From Spirochaetaceae bacterium (GTDB lineage Bacteria > Spirochaetota > Spirochaetia > SZUA-6 > Fen-1364), in NCBI GenBank assembly GCA_003141795.1, contig PLNO01000053.1, positions 1-9,710 of the forward strand: DNA of 9,710 nt, in the 5' to 3' direction. The notes beneath the pieces are model-generated. The model saw only the letters and a list, made by a program, of their open reading frames with translations, did no database searches and was not told where the DNA came from. How positions within the stretch are numbered: the stretch's first letter is position 1; each line of letters starts with the position of its first letter. This document shows positions 1 to 6,215 of the stretch, one piece after another. Made by a program: the position numbers and the translations under genes.

Positions 1-203
1 TTGTCGAAGGCCTCAACATGGTGAAGAAGGCCATGAAGCAGAAGAAGCAGAACCAGAAGGGCGGCATCACCTCCGTGGAGGCGCCCATGCCCGTGGGGAA
101 GCTCATGATCGTCTGCAAGAAATGCGGCCCGACCCGCATCAGCTATCATTTGGACGCAAACGGCAAGAAGCGTGTCTGCCGCAAGTGCGGAGGGGATCTG
201 TGA
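1..203 (+). CDS. rplX: Large-subunit ribosomal protein L24, 3' part (5' end outside window)
   Basis: This is the C-terminal part of L24, a 23S rRNA-binding protein that acts early in assembly of the large subunit. The reading frame enters at base 3 ([13 protein letters not shown]) and ends with TGA at 201-203. The VEGxN(M/I)VKK segment followed by a GGI...EAP(M/I) stretch is the usual L24 signature. Two CxxC pairs (Cys codons at 114, 123, 177 and 186) form the zinc-ribbon-like tail found in the cysteine-containing form of bacterial L24. The stop codon overlaps the rplE start as GTGA, so the two genes are probably translationally coupled. The N-terminal KOW half lies upstream of the window. 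Identification is secure; only the true start cannot be seen. Confidence 0.95.
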   Translation, partial: VEGLNMVKKAMKQKKQNQKGGITSVEAPMPVGKLMIVCKKCGPTRISYHLDANGKKRVCRKCGGDL

Positions 204-934
204 GCAAGGAAAAACCGGAAGCGGAGAACGCTTCAGCGGGGGCTGCGGCGCCCGCCAAGGAAGAAAAAGCCGCTCGGGCCGAAAAGCAGCCCAGGGCGGA
301 GAAGGCCCCGAAGGCTCAGAAGGGCGGTTCCAAGGGTGACTCGGGCTCCGAGCCGAAGCCGAAGGCCGTCGCTGTCGCTGATCCCCCCGGGTACAAGCCG
401 CGGGTGAAGATCCTGTACACGGAAACCGTCGCCAAGGACCTGAAGGAAGAGTTCGCCTACAAGAGCGTCATGCAGATACCGAGGATGTCCAAGATCGTCG
501 TGAGCACGGGCTTGGGCGAGGCGATCGAGAACAAGAAGCTCCTCGATTCGGCGCAGGCGGAAATCGCCCAGATCACCGGCCGCAAGCCGGTGCGCACGAA
601 GGCCAGGAAGTCCATCGCGAACTTCAAGGTCCGTCAGGGCATGGATCTTGGCGTCATGGTGACCTTGAGGGGCAACGCCATGTACGAGTTCTTCGACAGG
701 CTCGTGAACGTGGCCATGCCGAGGATCAAGGACTTCCGTGGAGCGAACCCGAACGCCTTCGACGGGCACGGCAATTACTCCCTCGGGGTGACTGAGCAGA
801 TCATCTTCCCCGAGATCGACTACGACAAAATCGAGCGGGTGAGCGGCATGAATATCGCAGTGGTCACCACGGCGGCGACAGACCAGGAAGCGCGGAGCCT
901 GCTCGCGCGCCTGGGCATGCCGTTCAGGAAATAA
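200..934 (+). CDS. rplE: Large-subunit ribosomal protein L5 with a long N-terminal extension
   Basis: L5 binds 5S rRNA and forms part of the central protuberance of the 50S subunit. From about residue 64 ([14 protein letters not shown]) to the C-terminal MPFRK the protein follows the L5 family closely, with [49 protein letters not shown] and [16 protein letters not shown] motifs. The predicted product is 244 residues, against about 180 for typical L5. The extra 63-65 residues are low-complexity, rich in Ala, Lys, Glu and Pro, and probably disordered. The GTG start at 200 overlaps the rplX stop and has a strong Shine-Dalgarno sequence (GGAGGGG, 189-195). An in-frame GTG at 404 would give a 177-residue product of near-normal size, but I see no convincing ribosome-binding site before it. 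An in-frame ATG at 122 lies deep inside rplX and is unlikely. Confidence 0.95.
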   Translation: MSKEKPEAENASAGAAAPAKEEKAARAEKQPRAEKAPKAQKGGSKGDSGSEPKPKAVAVADPPGYKPRVKILYTETVAKDLKEEFAYKSVMQIPRMSKIVVSTGLGEAIENKKLLDSAQAEIAQITGRKPVRTKARKSIANFKVRQGMDLGVMVTLRGNAMYEFFDRLVNVAMPRIKDFRGANPNAFDGHGNYSLGVTEQIIFPEIDYDKIERVSGMNIAVVTTAATDQEARSLLARLGMPFRK

Positions 935-950
935 GCGCGGGAAACCGCGT
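935..950 (+). repeat. GC-rich hairpin with GAAA tetraloop before rpsZ
   Basis: Bases 935-940 (GCGCGG) can pair with 945-950 (CCGCGT), five Watson-Crick pairs plus one G-U, closing a GAAA (GNRA-type) tetraloop. It starts directly after the rplE stop and ends 3 nt before the purine-rich Shine-Dalgarno region of rpsZ (about 954-960). The stem is almost the same as that of the tandem palindromes before rplR and rpsE, so it may be a single relic or relative of that family. Its function is not known. Confidence 0.5.
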
Positions 951-964
951 CAGCGGAGAGGACG

Positions 965-1150
965 ATGGCAAGAAAAGCGGCGATCGAAAAGTCCAACGCG
1001 AAGCAGAAGTACATGACGCGGCGGACGAACAGGTGCAAGGTTTGCGGACGGCGAAGGGGTTACATGAGGAAGTTCAAGCTCTGCCGTATCTGCTTCCGCA
1101 ACCTGGCCAGTGAAGGAAAGCTTCCTGGCGTCACGAAATCCAGCTGGTAG
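965..1150 (+). CDS. rpsZ: Small-subunit ribosomal protein S14, zinc-binding type Z
   Basis: S14 is a late-assembling protein of the 30S head. At 61 residues this is the short type-Z form (called rpsZ or rpsN), with the zinc ligands Cys24-x2-Cys27 and Cys40-x2-Cys43. The [15 protein letters not shown] and LCRICFR segments around these cysteines and the C-terminal LPGVTKSSW are characteristic. The longer cysteine-free S14 has about 100 residues and lacks these motifs. The ATG at 965 is preceded by a GGAGAGGA-type ribosome-binding site and, further up, by a hairpin (935-950). rpsH follows after 12 nt. Start, length and motifs agree well. Confidence 0.97.
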   Translation: MARKAAIEKSNAKQKYMTRRTNRCKVCGRRRGYMRKFKLCRICFRNLASEGKLPGVTKSSW

Positions 1151-1162
1151 GGAGTAAAGACA

Positions 1163-1561
1163 ATGAGTCTGTCAGACCCTGTTGCAGATATGTTGACGAA
1201 GATCCGAAACGCGAGCAGCGCCCGCTTCGAGAGCGTCGACATCCCCACTTCAAAGCTGAAGCTCGAGATCACCAAGATCCTGAAGAATGAGGGCTATGTC
1301 AAAACCTTCAAGAAGGTGACCCAGGACGGGCGTAACCTCATCAGGATCTTCCTGAAGTACGACGGGCAGAACGAGCCGGTGATCCACGGCCTGAAGCGCA
1401 TGTCGACACCCGGCCGCCGGATGTACGCGGGCTACAATAACTTGCCGCGTGTGCTGAACGGCTTCGGGACTGTCATCGTCACCACCTCCCTTGGAGTCAC
1501 CACGGGCAAAAAAGCCCTGGAGAAAAAGGCTGGCGGCGAGTTGCTCTGCACCATCTGGTAG
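1163..1561 (+). CDS. rpsH: Small-subunit ribosomal protein S8
   Basis: S8 binds the central domain of 16S rRNA and is needed for platform assembly. In Escherichia coli it also represses the spc operon by binding the rplX-rplE junction of the mRNA. Here that junction is a 4-nt overlap, so the E. coli site has no obvious counterpart. The 132-residue product has the S8 N-terminus ([14 protein letters not shown]), the central [13 protein letters not shown] segment and the conserved C-terminus ([12 protein letters not shown], then GGELLCTIW), where the Ser/Thr-rich loop contacts rRNA. The ATG at 1163 follows a GGAG sequence at 1151-1154, and rplF begins 14 nt after the stop. The length is typical for the family. 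Confidence 0.97.
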   Translation: MSLSDPVADMLTKIRNASSARFESVDIPTSKLKLEITKILKNEGYVKTFKKVTQDGRNLIRIFLKYDGQNEPVIHGLKRMSTPGRRMYAGYNNLPRVLNGFGTVIVTTSLGVTTGKKALEKKAGGELLCTIW

Positions 1562-1575
1562 GCAAGGAGAACCCT

Positions 1576-2115
1576 GTGTCGCGAATCGGACGTTTACCTG
1601 TCAGTATCCCCAAGGGAGTCAAGGTCTCCGTGCAGGAAGGCCGTGTTTTGCTCGAGAGCAGCAAGGGCAAGGTGACCCAGGAGTACGCCCCCGAGGTCGC
1701 GGTCAAGGTGGAGGGCGACCTTCTGGTCGTCACCCGCTCGGATGACTCGCGCAAGGCGAAAAGCCTTCACGGCCTGTACAGGAACCTGTTGAAGAACACG
1801 CTCATCGGGCTCTCCGAGGGATTCTCGAAAATCCTCGTCATCACCGGCGTCGGCTACAAAGCGGAAGTCAAGGGCAAGGCTCTCGTGTTGAGCCTCGGCT
1901 ATTCGACACCGATCGAATACCCCATCCCTGACGGGATCACGATGGTCGTGGACGCGAACACCCGCATCACCGTGAAGGGGTCGGACCGCCAGCAGGTCGG
2001 CCAGATCTGCTCCGAGATCCGCTCCTTCAGGGTCGTCGAGCCGTACAAGGGCAAGGGTATCAAGTACGAAGACGAGTACGTGCGCCGCAAGGTCGGCAAG
2101 TCGGGGATCAAGTAG
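1576..2115 (+). CDS. rplF: Large-subunit ribosomal protein L6
   Basis: L6 lies near the base of the L7/L12 stalk and the sarcin-ricin loop. The 179-residue product starts with GTG (VSRIGRLPVSIPKGV, the usual L6 N-terminus) and is preceded by AAGGAGA at 1564-1570. The ITGVGYKAEVKGKALVLSLGYS segment and the C-terminal PYKGKGIKYEDEYVRRKVGKSG are hallmarks of the family. The length is normal. The stop TAG (2113-2115) is followed after 3 nt by an in-frame ATG that opens into the palindromic array before rplR. That array makes this junction (89 nt) unusual in an otherwise tight operon. Confidence 0.97.
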   Translation: MSRIGRLPVSIPKGVKVSVQEGRVLLESSKGKVTQEYAPEVAVKVEGDLLVVTRSDDSRKAKSLHGLYRNLLKNTLIGLSEGFSKILVITGVGYKAEVKGKALVLSLGYSTPIEYPIPDGITMVVDANTRITVKGSDRQQVGQICSEIRSFRVVEPYKGKGIKYEDEYVRRKVGKSGIK

Positions 2116-2118
2116 CAT

Positions 2119-2192
2119 ATGTCGCGGAGTACCGCGACCGCTGGAATGTCGCGGAGTACCGCGACTGCCATAATGTCGCGGAGTACCGCGAC
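2119..2192 (+). repeat. Three tandem 18-nt palindromes, 27-nt period, between rplF and rplR
   Basis: The 18-mer GTCGCGGAGTACCGCGAC occurs three times without mismatch at 2121-2138, 2148-2165 and 2175-2192. The spacing is exactly 27 nt. Each copy can fold into a 7-bp stem (GTCGCGG/CCGCGAC) with an AGTA loop and is directly preceded by AT, so that ATG overlaps its first base. The two 9-nt spacers are CGCTGGAAT and TGCCATAAT. The last hairpin ends one base before the purine-rich ribosome-binding site of rplR (2194-2202). There is no U-tract, so these are not ordinary intrinsic terminators, and essential genes continue downstream. I do not recognise the element. It may be a small dispersed palindromic repeat or a regulatory mRNA structure. 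Confidence 0.85.
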
Positions 2193-2208
2193 TGGGGGAA
2201 GGGCATGA
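2119..2208 (+). other. Possible 29-codon leader ORF through the palindrome array
   Basis: Reading from the ATG at 2119, in frame with rplF and 3 nt after its stop, the array is open for 29 codons. It would encode three copies of MSRSTAT separated by AG and AI, ending TGGRA. Because the 27-nt period is a multiple of three, each unit supplies its own in-frame ATG. The TGA (2206-2208) overlaps the rplR ATG as ATGA, the classical layout for termination-reinitiation. I see no strong Shine-Dalgarno sequence before 2119, so initiation would depend on ribosomes ending rplF. It may be only a by-product of the repeat, and no protein-level evidence can be drawn from sequence alone. Confidence 0.2.
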
Positions 2209-2564
2209 AGAAGATCAATGACAAGACGCGCAGGCGTCTGAAAAGAAAGGCGAGCATCCGCAAGACGATCGCGGGCACTCCTGAACGGCCGCGGCTCACC
2301 GTCTACAAGTCGAACAGCCACACCTACGTGCAGGCCATCGACGACAAGGCGGGTGCGACCATCGCTGCTGCGTCGAACCTCGAGAAGGAGCATCGCGACA
2401 TCGGCAACAAGGTCGCCTCTCTCGACAAGCTCGGCCAGCTCATCGCGGAGAGGCTCAAGGCCAAGAACGTCACGTCGGTCGTTTTCGACAGGAACGGCTA
2501 CCGCTACCACGGCAAGGTGAAAGCGATAGCGGACGGTGCGCGCAAAGCCGGCATCAGTTTCTAA
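2205..2564 (+). CDS. rplR: Large-subunit ribosomal protein L18
   Basis: L18 binds 5S rRNA with L5 and helps seat it in the central protuberance. The 119-residue product has the basic N-terminus (TRRRLKRKASIRK), the RPRLTVYKSNSHTYVQAIDD segment and the C-terminal VVFDRNGYRYHGKVKAIADGAR region, all typical for L18. The length is normal. The ATG at 2205 is preceded by GGGGGAAGGG, which starts just after the third palindrome of the upstream array. The start also overlaps the TGA of a possible short leader ORF. Translation of rplR may therefore respond to whether those hairpins are folded or opened by ribosomes leaving rplF; that part is inference. Confidence 0.97.
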   Translation: MKKINDKTRRRLKRKASIRKTIAGTPERPRLTVYKSNSHTYVQAIDDKAGATIAAASNLEKEHRDIGNKVASLDKLGQLIAERLKAKNVTSVVFDRNGYRYHGKVKAIADGARKAGISF

Positions 2565-2572
2565 GAATGAGA

Positions 2573-2650
2573 TGCGCGGCATGCCGCGCTAGCGTGAAGA
2601 GAAGCGCGGGGTACCGCGCAGGCTGGAACGAATGCGCGGGGTACCGCGCA
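2573..2650 (+). repeat. Three tandem palindromes, 30-nt period, between rplR and rpsE
   Basis: Three related palindromes begin 30 nt apart: GCGCGGCATGCCGCGC (2574-2589, a perfect 16-bp inverted repeat), GCGCGG-GGTA-CCGCGC (2604-2619) and TGCGCGG-GGTA-CCGCGCA (2633-2650). The second and third have 6- and 7-bp stems with a GGTA loop. The spacer after the second, GGCTGGAACGAA, resembles the CGCTGGAAT spacer of the array before rplR. The stem-loop plan and 5' ATG are also shared, so the two arrays belong to one family. The last hairpin ends directly at the GGGGAG ribosome-binding site of rpsE (2651-2656). The units here have diverged, unlike the identical copies upstream. Confidence 0.8.
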
Positions 2651-2663
2651 GGGGAGAATGCAA

Positions 2664-3185
2664 GTGGCAATGGATCAGAACAGGGACAGGGATCGCGACA
2701 GGGGCCAGGGCGAGTTTCTCGAGAAACTCGTGAAGCTCAACCGTGTCGCGAAGGTCGTCAAAGGCGGCCGGCGCTTCTCCTTCTCCGCCCTCACCGTCGT
2801 CGGTGACCGGGCCGGTAGAGTGGGCTATGGGTTCGGAAAGGCCAACGACGTCTCGGATGCCATACGCAAGAGCATCGAGAAGGCCAAGAACAACATGGTC
2901 CGCGTTCCTCTCAAGAAGACCACCCTCCCGCATCAGGTGATCGGGAAGTTCAAGAGCGCCCAGGTGCTCCTGAAGCCCGCCGCACCTGGCACGGGAGTCA
3001 TTGCCGGCGGACCGGTGCGTGCGGTCATGGAGGCGGCGGGAATCCACGACGTCCTCTCAAAGTCCCTCGGCTCCGCGAATGCGATCAACACGGTGAAGGC
3101 CGTATTCCAGGGTCTGGGTTCGCTGATGGACCCGAAGGAAATCGCCGCGAACAGGGGCCGGGCCCTGAAGGACATGTGGGGATAA
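2664..3185 (+). CDS. rpsE: Small-subunit ribosomal protein S5
   Basis: S5 sits at the mRNA entry side of the 30S subunit and contributes to decoding accuracy and helicase activity. An Arg/Asp-rich N-terminus (NRDRDRDRG) precedes the S5 RNA-binding domain ([20 protein letters not shown], then [23 protein letters not shown]). The C-terminal domain follows, with [20 protein letters not shown] and [14 protein letters not shown]. Three in-frame starts lie close together: ATG 2658, GTG 2664 and ATG 2670. The GGGGAG at 2651-2656 is only 1 nt from the first, 7 nt from the GTG and 13 nt from the third, so I chose the GTG (173 residues). The choice changes the protein by only two residues either way. 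A hairpin array lies directly upstream. Confidence 0.96.
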   Translation: MAMDQNRDRDRDRGQGEFLEKLVKLNRVAKVVKGGRRFSFSALTVVGDRAGRVGYGFGKANDVSDAIRKSIEKAKNNMVRVPLKKTTLPHQVIGKFKSAQVLLKPAAPGTGVIAGGPVRAVMEAAGIHDVLSKSLGSANAINTVKAVFQGLGSLMDPKEIAANRGRALKDMWG

Positions 3186-3189
3186 GGTC

Positions 3190-3378
3190 ATGGCGGAAAA
3201 GAAACTGAGGATAACGCTCGTGCACAGCCCGATCTCGTGCGTGCCCGCTCACAGGGCGACCGTCAAGGCACTGGGCCTGCGGAAGATCAATGCCGTCGTC
3301 GAGCACAATGCGACCCCCTCCATCCTCGGGATGGTGCGCGCCGTGTCGTACTTGCTGGACGTCGAGGAGATGAACTGA
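3190..3378 (+). CDS. rpmD: Large-subunit ribosomal protein L30
   Basis: L30 is a small 23S rRNA-binding protein. The 62-residue product matches the family in length and has its main features: an N-terminal beta strand (KKLRITLVHSPISC), the HRATVKALGLRKIN motif that contacts rRNA, and the VVEHNATPSILGMVRAVSYLLDVEE C-terminal helix region. Cys17 replaces the Gly/Lys usual in the 'SxIG' stretch and I attach no meaning to it. The start at 3190 lies 4 nt after the rpsE stop, with a GGGGATAAGG ribosome-binding region inside the end of rpsE. rplO begins one base after the stop (TGACATG), which suggests coupled translation. Confidence 0.96.
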   Translation: MAEKKLRITLVHSPISCVPAHRATVKALGLRKINAVVEHNATPSILGMVRAVSYLLDVEEMN

Positions 3379-3379
3379 C

Positions 3380-3868
3380 ATGGAAGGCTTCGATATCCGC
3401 GCGCCGAAAGGCCAGAAGAAGAACAAGCGTATTGGTAGGGGAGTCGGGTCCGGTCACGGAAAGACTGCCGGCAAAGGCACCAAGGGCCAGAAGGCCCGGG
3501 CCGGCGGCAACAAGCCGCGTATCGGCTTCGAGGGCGGGCAGATGCCCCTCTTCCGGCGCGTTGCGCGCAGGGGGTTTTCCAATTACCCGTTCAAGAAGAT
3601 CTTCCAGATCGTCAACGTCTCGGACCTCAACCGGTTCGCTGACGGGGACACGGTGAACCCCGCGACCCTCATGGCGCTCGGCCTTGCCCGGAAAAAGAGG
3701 GTGGACGTGAAGATCCTCGGTTCGGGCGAGCTTTCGAGGAAGGTCACTGTCGAGGGCGTCACCGTCTCCGCGGTCGCGCGGGAGAAGATCACCGCCGTGG
3801 GCGGTTCCGTGAAAGACGCCGAAGGCGCCGTAGCCGCAACTGTCAAGGGTGCTGACGAGGCGAAGTAA
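3380..3868 (+). CDS. rplO: Large-subunit ribosomal protein L15
   Basis: L15 binds 23S rRNA late in assembly of the large subunit. The glycine- and lysine-rich N-terminus (KNKRIGRGVGSGHGKTAGKGTKGQKARAG, in pieces along residues 14-42) is the extended rRNA-penetrating tail. FEGGQMPLFRRVARRGF and the VDVKILGSGELSRKVTVEGV segment complete the family pattern. At 162 residues it is slightly longer than the usual 145-150, owing to an Ala/Lys/Glu-rich C-terminal tail (after about residue 140). The stop overlaps the secY start as TAATG, so L15 and SecY synthesis is probably coupled. The start ATG at 3380 has a GAGGAGA ribosome-binding site inside the end of rpmD. Confidence 0.96.
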   Translation: MEGFDIRAPKGQKKNKRIGRGVGSGHGKTAGKGTKGQKARAGGNKPRIGFEGGQMPLFRRVARRGFSNYPFKKIFQIVNVSDLNRFADGDTVNPATLMALGLARKKRVDVKILGSGELSRKVTVEGVTVSAVAREKITAVGGSVKDAEGAVAATVKGADEAK

Positions 3869-5187
3869 TGGCAAATCCGCTGGTTGACATCTTCAGGACC
3901 AAAGAGCTTCGGGACCGCATCCTCTTCACGATAGGAATCCTCGTGATCTATCGTTTGGGGACCGTCCTGCCGGTACCCGGCGTCAGCGTGGCAGCCCTGA
4001 AGCTGCACTACGATGCGCTGGGCAGTTCCGGGTCGCTGGGGATAGAGGACTTCCTCGATTTCTTCGCGGGAGGTGCCTTCAAGAACTTCTCCATCTTCAT
4101 GCTCACGATCATGCCCTACATCTCCATGTCGATCATCATGCAGCTGCTGACGATCGTGTTCCCCCGTCTGAAGAAGATCCAGGAGGAAGAGGGCGGCAAG
4201 AAGAAGATCAACCGCTGGACGCGCTACGGGACGGTGGTGGTTTGTATCATCCAGTCCTACACGGTCACGATCTACGCCAACAGCATCCCTGAGGCGATCA
4301 TGATCAGCCGCTGGTCGTTCACGCTCCTGTCGATGCTCACGATAACGGCGGGTACCATGTTCCTCATGTGGCTGGGTGACCAGATCACGCGGAGAGGTAT
4401 CGGCAACGGCATATCGATGATCATCTTCGCGGGCATCGTCGCGAGGATCCCTGGTGCGTTCTGGACCCTGATCCAGCAGGTCAATCAGCGCATTTTGAAT
4501 CCCGTCTACGTGATCGTCGTACTGGCCCTCTGGGTCGTCGTCATAGCGCTCGTCATCATGGAACAGCAGGGGCAGCGCAAGATCCCCGTGCACTACGCCA
4601 AACGGGTCATCGGGCGGCGCATGTACGGCGCACAGAACACGTATCTTCCCTTCAAGGTGAATCCTTCGGGCGTCATCCCCGTGATCTTCGCCTCGTCGGT
4701 CCTCATCTTCCCCGTGCAGATCGCCCAGAATCTCGGCGCGAAAGTCGAGTGGCTGTCGCGGTTCGCCGCGTGGTTGCGGCCCAACGGCGTGTGGTACGAG
4801 ATCTTCTACGCGCTTCTCATCATATTCTTCGCGTACTTCTACACGCAGGTGACCCTGAACCCCGTGGAGATATCGAAACACATTCGGGAAAACGGCGGAT
4901 CGATTCCGGGAATCCGCAGCGAAAAGATGGAGGAGCACCTCTCCAGGATCCTCTACCGCATCGTGCTCCCCGGTTCGCTGTTCCTCGCGTTCATAGCGAT
5001 CATCCCGTCCGTCGTGCAGGGGCTGTTCAACTTCCCGCAGTCCGTGGCATACCTGATGGGTGGCACGTCGCTTCTGATCCTCGTGGGCGTCGACCTGGAT
5101 ACGATGTCGCAGATCGAAGGGTACCTGAGGATGCATCATCACGATGGAATCGTGAAGCGGGGCAAGATCCGCTCCCGCAACCTGTAA
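3868..5187 (+). CDS. secY: Protein translocase channel subunit SecY
   Basis: SecY forms the protein-conducting channel of the SecYEG translocon in the cytoplasmic membrane. It exports unfolded proteins with SecA and inserts membrane proteins from ribosomes. The 439-residue product has about ten hydrophobic segments and all the usual signatures: GDQITRRGIGNGIS (from residue 170), KVNPSGVIPVIFASS, NPVEISKHIRENGGSIPGIR and GGTSLLILVGVDLDTMSQIEGYL near the C-terminus. VLPVPGV in the first periplasmic region and a basic GKKKINRWTRYG loop are also typical. Length and layout are normal. The ATG overlaps the rplO stop. rpmJ follows after 40 nt, with no adk, map or infA between them. Confidence 0.98.
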   Translation: MANPLVDIFRTKELRDRILFTIGILVIYRLGTVLPVPGVSVAALKLHYDALGSSGSLGIEDFLDFFAGGAFKNFSIFMLTIMPYISMSIIMQLLTIVFPRLKKIQEEEGGKKKINRWTRYGTVVVCIIQSYTVTIYANSIPEAIMISRWSFTLLSMLTITAGTMFLMWLGDQITRRGIGNGISMIIFAGIVARIPGAFWTLIQQVNQRILNPVYVIVVLALWVVVIALVIMEQQGQRKIPVHYAKRVIGRRMYGAQNTYLPFKVNPSGVIPVIFASSVLIFPVQIAQNLGAKVEWLSRFAAWLRPNGVWYEIFYALLIIFFAYFYTQVTLNPVEISKHIRENGGSIPGIRSEKMEEHLSRILYRIVLPGSLFLAFIAIIPSVVQGLFNFPQSVAYLMGGTSLLILVGVDLDTMSQIEGYLRMHHHDGIVKRGKIRSRNL

Positions 5188-5227
5188 TGAAGCATACGAG
5201 TAGAGAGCCGGCAATGGAGGCCATGAG

Positions 5228-5341
5228 ATGAAGGTGCGCGTGAGCGTGAAACCGATCTGTGACAAGTGCAAGGTGATCCGCCGCAAGGGCGTGGTACGCA
5301 TCATCTGCACAAACCCCAAGCACAAGCAGCGCCAGCGGTAG
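5228..5341 (+). CDS. rpmJ: Large-subunit ribosomal protein L36, zinc form
   Basis: L36 is the smallest ribosomal protein and a zinc-ribbon protein of the 50S subunit. The 37-residue product ([20 protein letters not shown], ending KHKQRQR) matches the family exactly in length. It has the ligand set Cys11, Cys14, Cys27 and His32. GGAGG at 5216-5220 lies 7 nt before the ATG. It sits between secY and rpsM, its usual place, and rpsM starts 12 nt after the stop. It is the cysteine-containing form, in line with the zinc forms of S14, L24 and S4 in this window. Confidence 0.97.
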   Translation: MKVRVSVKPICDKCKVIRRKGVVRIICTNPKHKQRQR

Positions 5342-5353
5342 GAGGAGAGTAGA

Positions 5354-5722
5354 ATGGCACGTATTGCGGGCGTGGATCTTCCCAACAAGCATGTGGACGT
5401 CGCCCTGACGTACATCTTCGGGATCGGCACCACATCGGCGAGGAAGATTTGCGCGACGACGGGGGTCGACCCCGAAAAACGCATCAACGAGCTCACCGCC
5501 GACGAGGTGAACAAGCTGCGGACGGTGATCGAGAACGACTTTCACGTCGAGGGGCGTCTTCGCACGGAGATCTCCCTCAACATCAAGCGGCTCATGGACA
5601 TCGGCTGCTATCGCGGGATCCGCCATAGACGCGGCCTTCCTGTAAGAGGGCAGAGGACGAAAACCAACGCGCGAACCCGCAAGGGCAAGCGGAAGACCGT
5701 GGCCGGGAAGAGGAAGAAGTAA
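5354..5722 (+). CDS. rpsM: Small-subunit ribosomal protein S13
   Basis: S13 lies in the head of the 30S subunit, contacts the P-site tRNA and takes part in a bridge to the 50S subunit. The 122-residue product begins [20 protein letters not shown] and has the helix-two-turn-helix region ([20 protein letters not shown]). The conserved [25 protein letters not shown] lies near the C-terminus, followed by a basic tail. AGGAGGAG just before the ATG is a strong ribosome-binding site. The 12-nt gap from rpmJ leaves no room for the large S4-binding pseudoknot known before rpsM in E. coli. The gap to rpsK (96 nt) is one of the longest in the operon and holds several hairpins. Confidence 0.97.
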   Translation: MARIAGVDLPNKHVDVALTYIFGIGTTSARKICATTGVDPEKRINELTADEVNKLRTVIENDFHVEGRLRTEISLNIKRLMDIGCYRGIRHRRGLPVRGQRTKTNARTRKGKRKTVAGKRKK

Positions 5723-5737
5723 CCCGAGGAAACGCAA

Positions 5738-5801
5738 TGCCGTACGGCACGCACGGGGTACCGTGTAGGGCCGTTCGGTTTCGCACGCGCTCGTCGCGTG
5801 C
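5738..5801 (+). repeat. Three GC-rich palindromes between rpsM and rpsK
   Basis: The 96-nt junction holds three inverted repeats. The first is the perfect 12-bp palindrome TGCCGTACGGCA (5738-5749). The second is GCACGG-GGTA-CCGTGT (5751-5766), five pairs plus one G-U. The third is GCACGCG-CTCGT-CGCGTGC (5783-5801, a 7-bp stem). The second has the same GGGGTACCG core as the array before rpsE, and the first is preceded by AATG as in the other arrays, so they are probably diverged relatives. The third ends 3 nt before the AGGAGG of rpsK (5805-5810). The spacing is irregular, unlike the 27- and 30-nt arrays. There is no U-tract. Confidence 0.65.
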
Positions 5802-5818
5802 CACAGGAGGATCCGACT

Positions 5819-6202
5819 TTGGCAAAGACCAAGGGCAAGAAAGAAAAAAAGAAGAATATCGCTGAAGGGAAGGCCTTCATCCAGGCGACCTTCAACAACA
5901 CGATCGTGACGATTACCGACCTCATGGGGAACACGATTTCGTGGGCCTCTGCGGGAGGGCTCGGTTTCAAGGGCGCGAAGAAGTCGACGCCTTTCGCTGC
6001 ACAGTCAACGGCGGAAGCCGCGGCGCAAAAGGCTTTGGAACAGGGATTGCACGAGCTCGTGGTGTTCGTGAAGGGCCCGGGGGTCGGAAGCGAAGCCGCG
6101 ATCCGCGCCTTCGGTGTCCTCGGCATCAGGGTGCGCTCCATCAAGGATATCACCCCGATTCCTCACAACGGTTGCCGGCCGCCCAAGAAGCGGCGCGTGT
6201 AG
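5819..6202 (+). CDS. rpsK: Small-subunit ribosomal protein S11
   Basis: S11 lies on the 30S platform near the mRNA exit and E site. The 127-residue product has a basic N-terminus ([16 protein letters not shown]) and then [41 protein letters not shown] and [17 protein letters not shown]. It ends with the invariant [18 protein letters not shown]. The start is most likely TTG at 5819, because a consensus AGGAGG (5805-5810) lies 8 nt before it and the translation from there matches other S11 N-termini. The upstream in-frame ATG at 5798 lies inside a hairpin and before the AGGAGG, so I rejected it. A TTG start is unusual for such a highly expressed gene. Hairpins fill the region upstream. Confidence 0.96.
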   Translation: MAKTKGKKEKKKNIAEGKAFIQATFNNTIVTITDLMGNTISWASAGGLGFKGAKKSTPFAAQSTAEAAAQKALEQGLHELVVFVKGPGVGSEAAIRAFGVLGIRVRSIKDITPIPHNGCRPPKKRRV

Positions 6203-6215
6203 GGAGGCGAGACAA

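Noticed and set aside
122..199. ATG 122 as rplE start
   Set aside because: It would overlap rplX by 82 nt and lacks a ribosome-binding site; GTG 200 has GGAGGGG at proper distance and the usual GTGA stop-start overlap.
2121..2192. Intrinsic terminators formed by the palindromes
   Set aside because: No U-tract follows any of the stems, and essential operon genes continue directly downstream.
2119..2650. Possible CRISPR array from regularly spaced palindromic repeats
   Set aside because: Spacers are only 9-14 nt and partly similar to each other, there are three units per array, no cas genes are present, and the arrays lie between ribosomal-protein genes at translation starts.
2567..2806. 79-codon frame beginning 2 nt after the rplR stop and running into rpsE
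   Set aside because: It overlaps the conserved rpsE coding sequence out of frame by about 140 nt. Its 10-residue periodicity only reflects the 30-nt DNA repeat, and no ribosome-binding site is seen.
3583..5514. 643-codon open frame on the - strand across rplO, secY, rpmJ and rpsM
   Set aside because: It is antisense to well-identified conserved genes, resembles no protein family I know, and is the kind of long shadow frame expected in GC-rich coding DNA.
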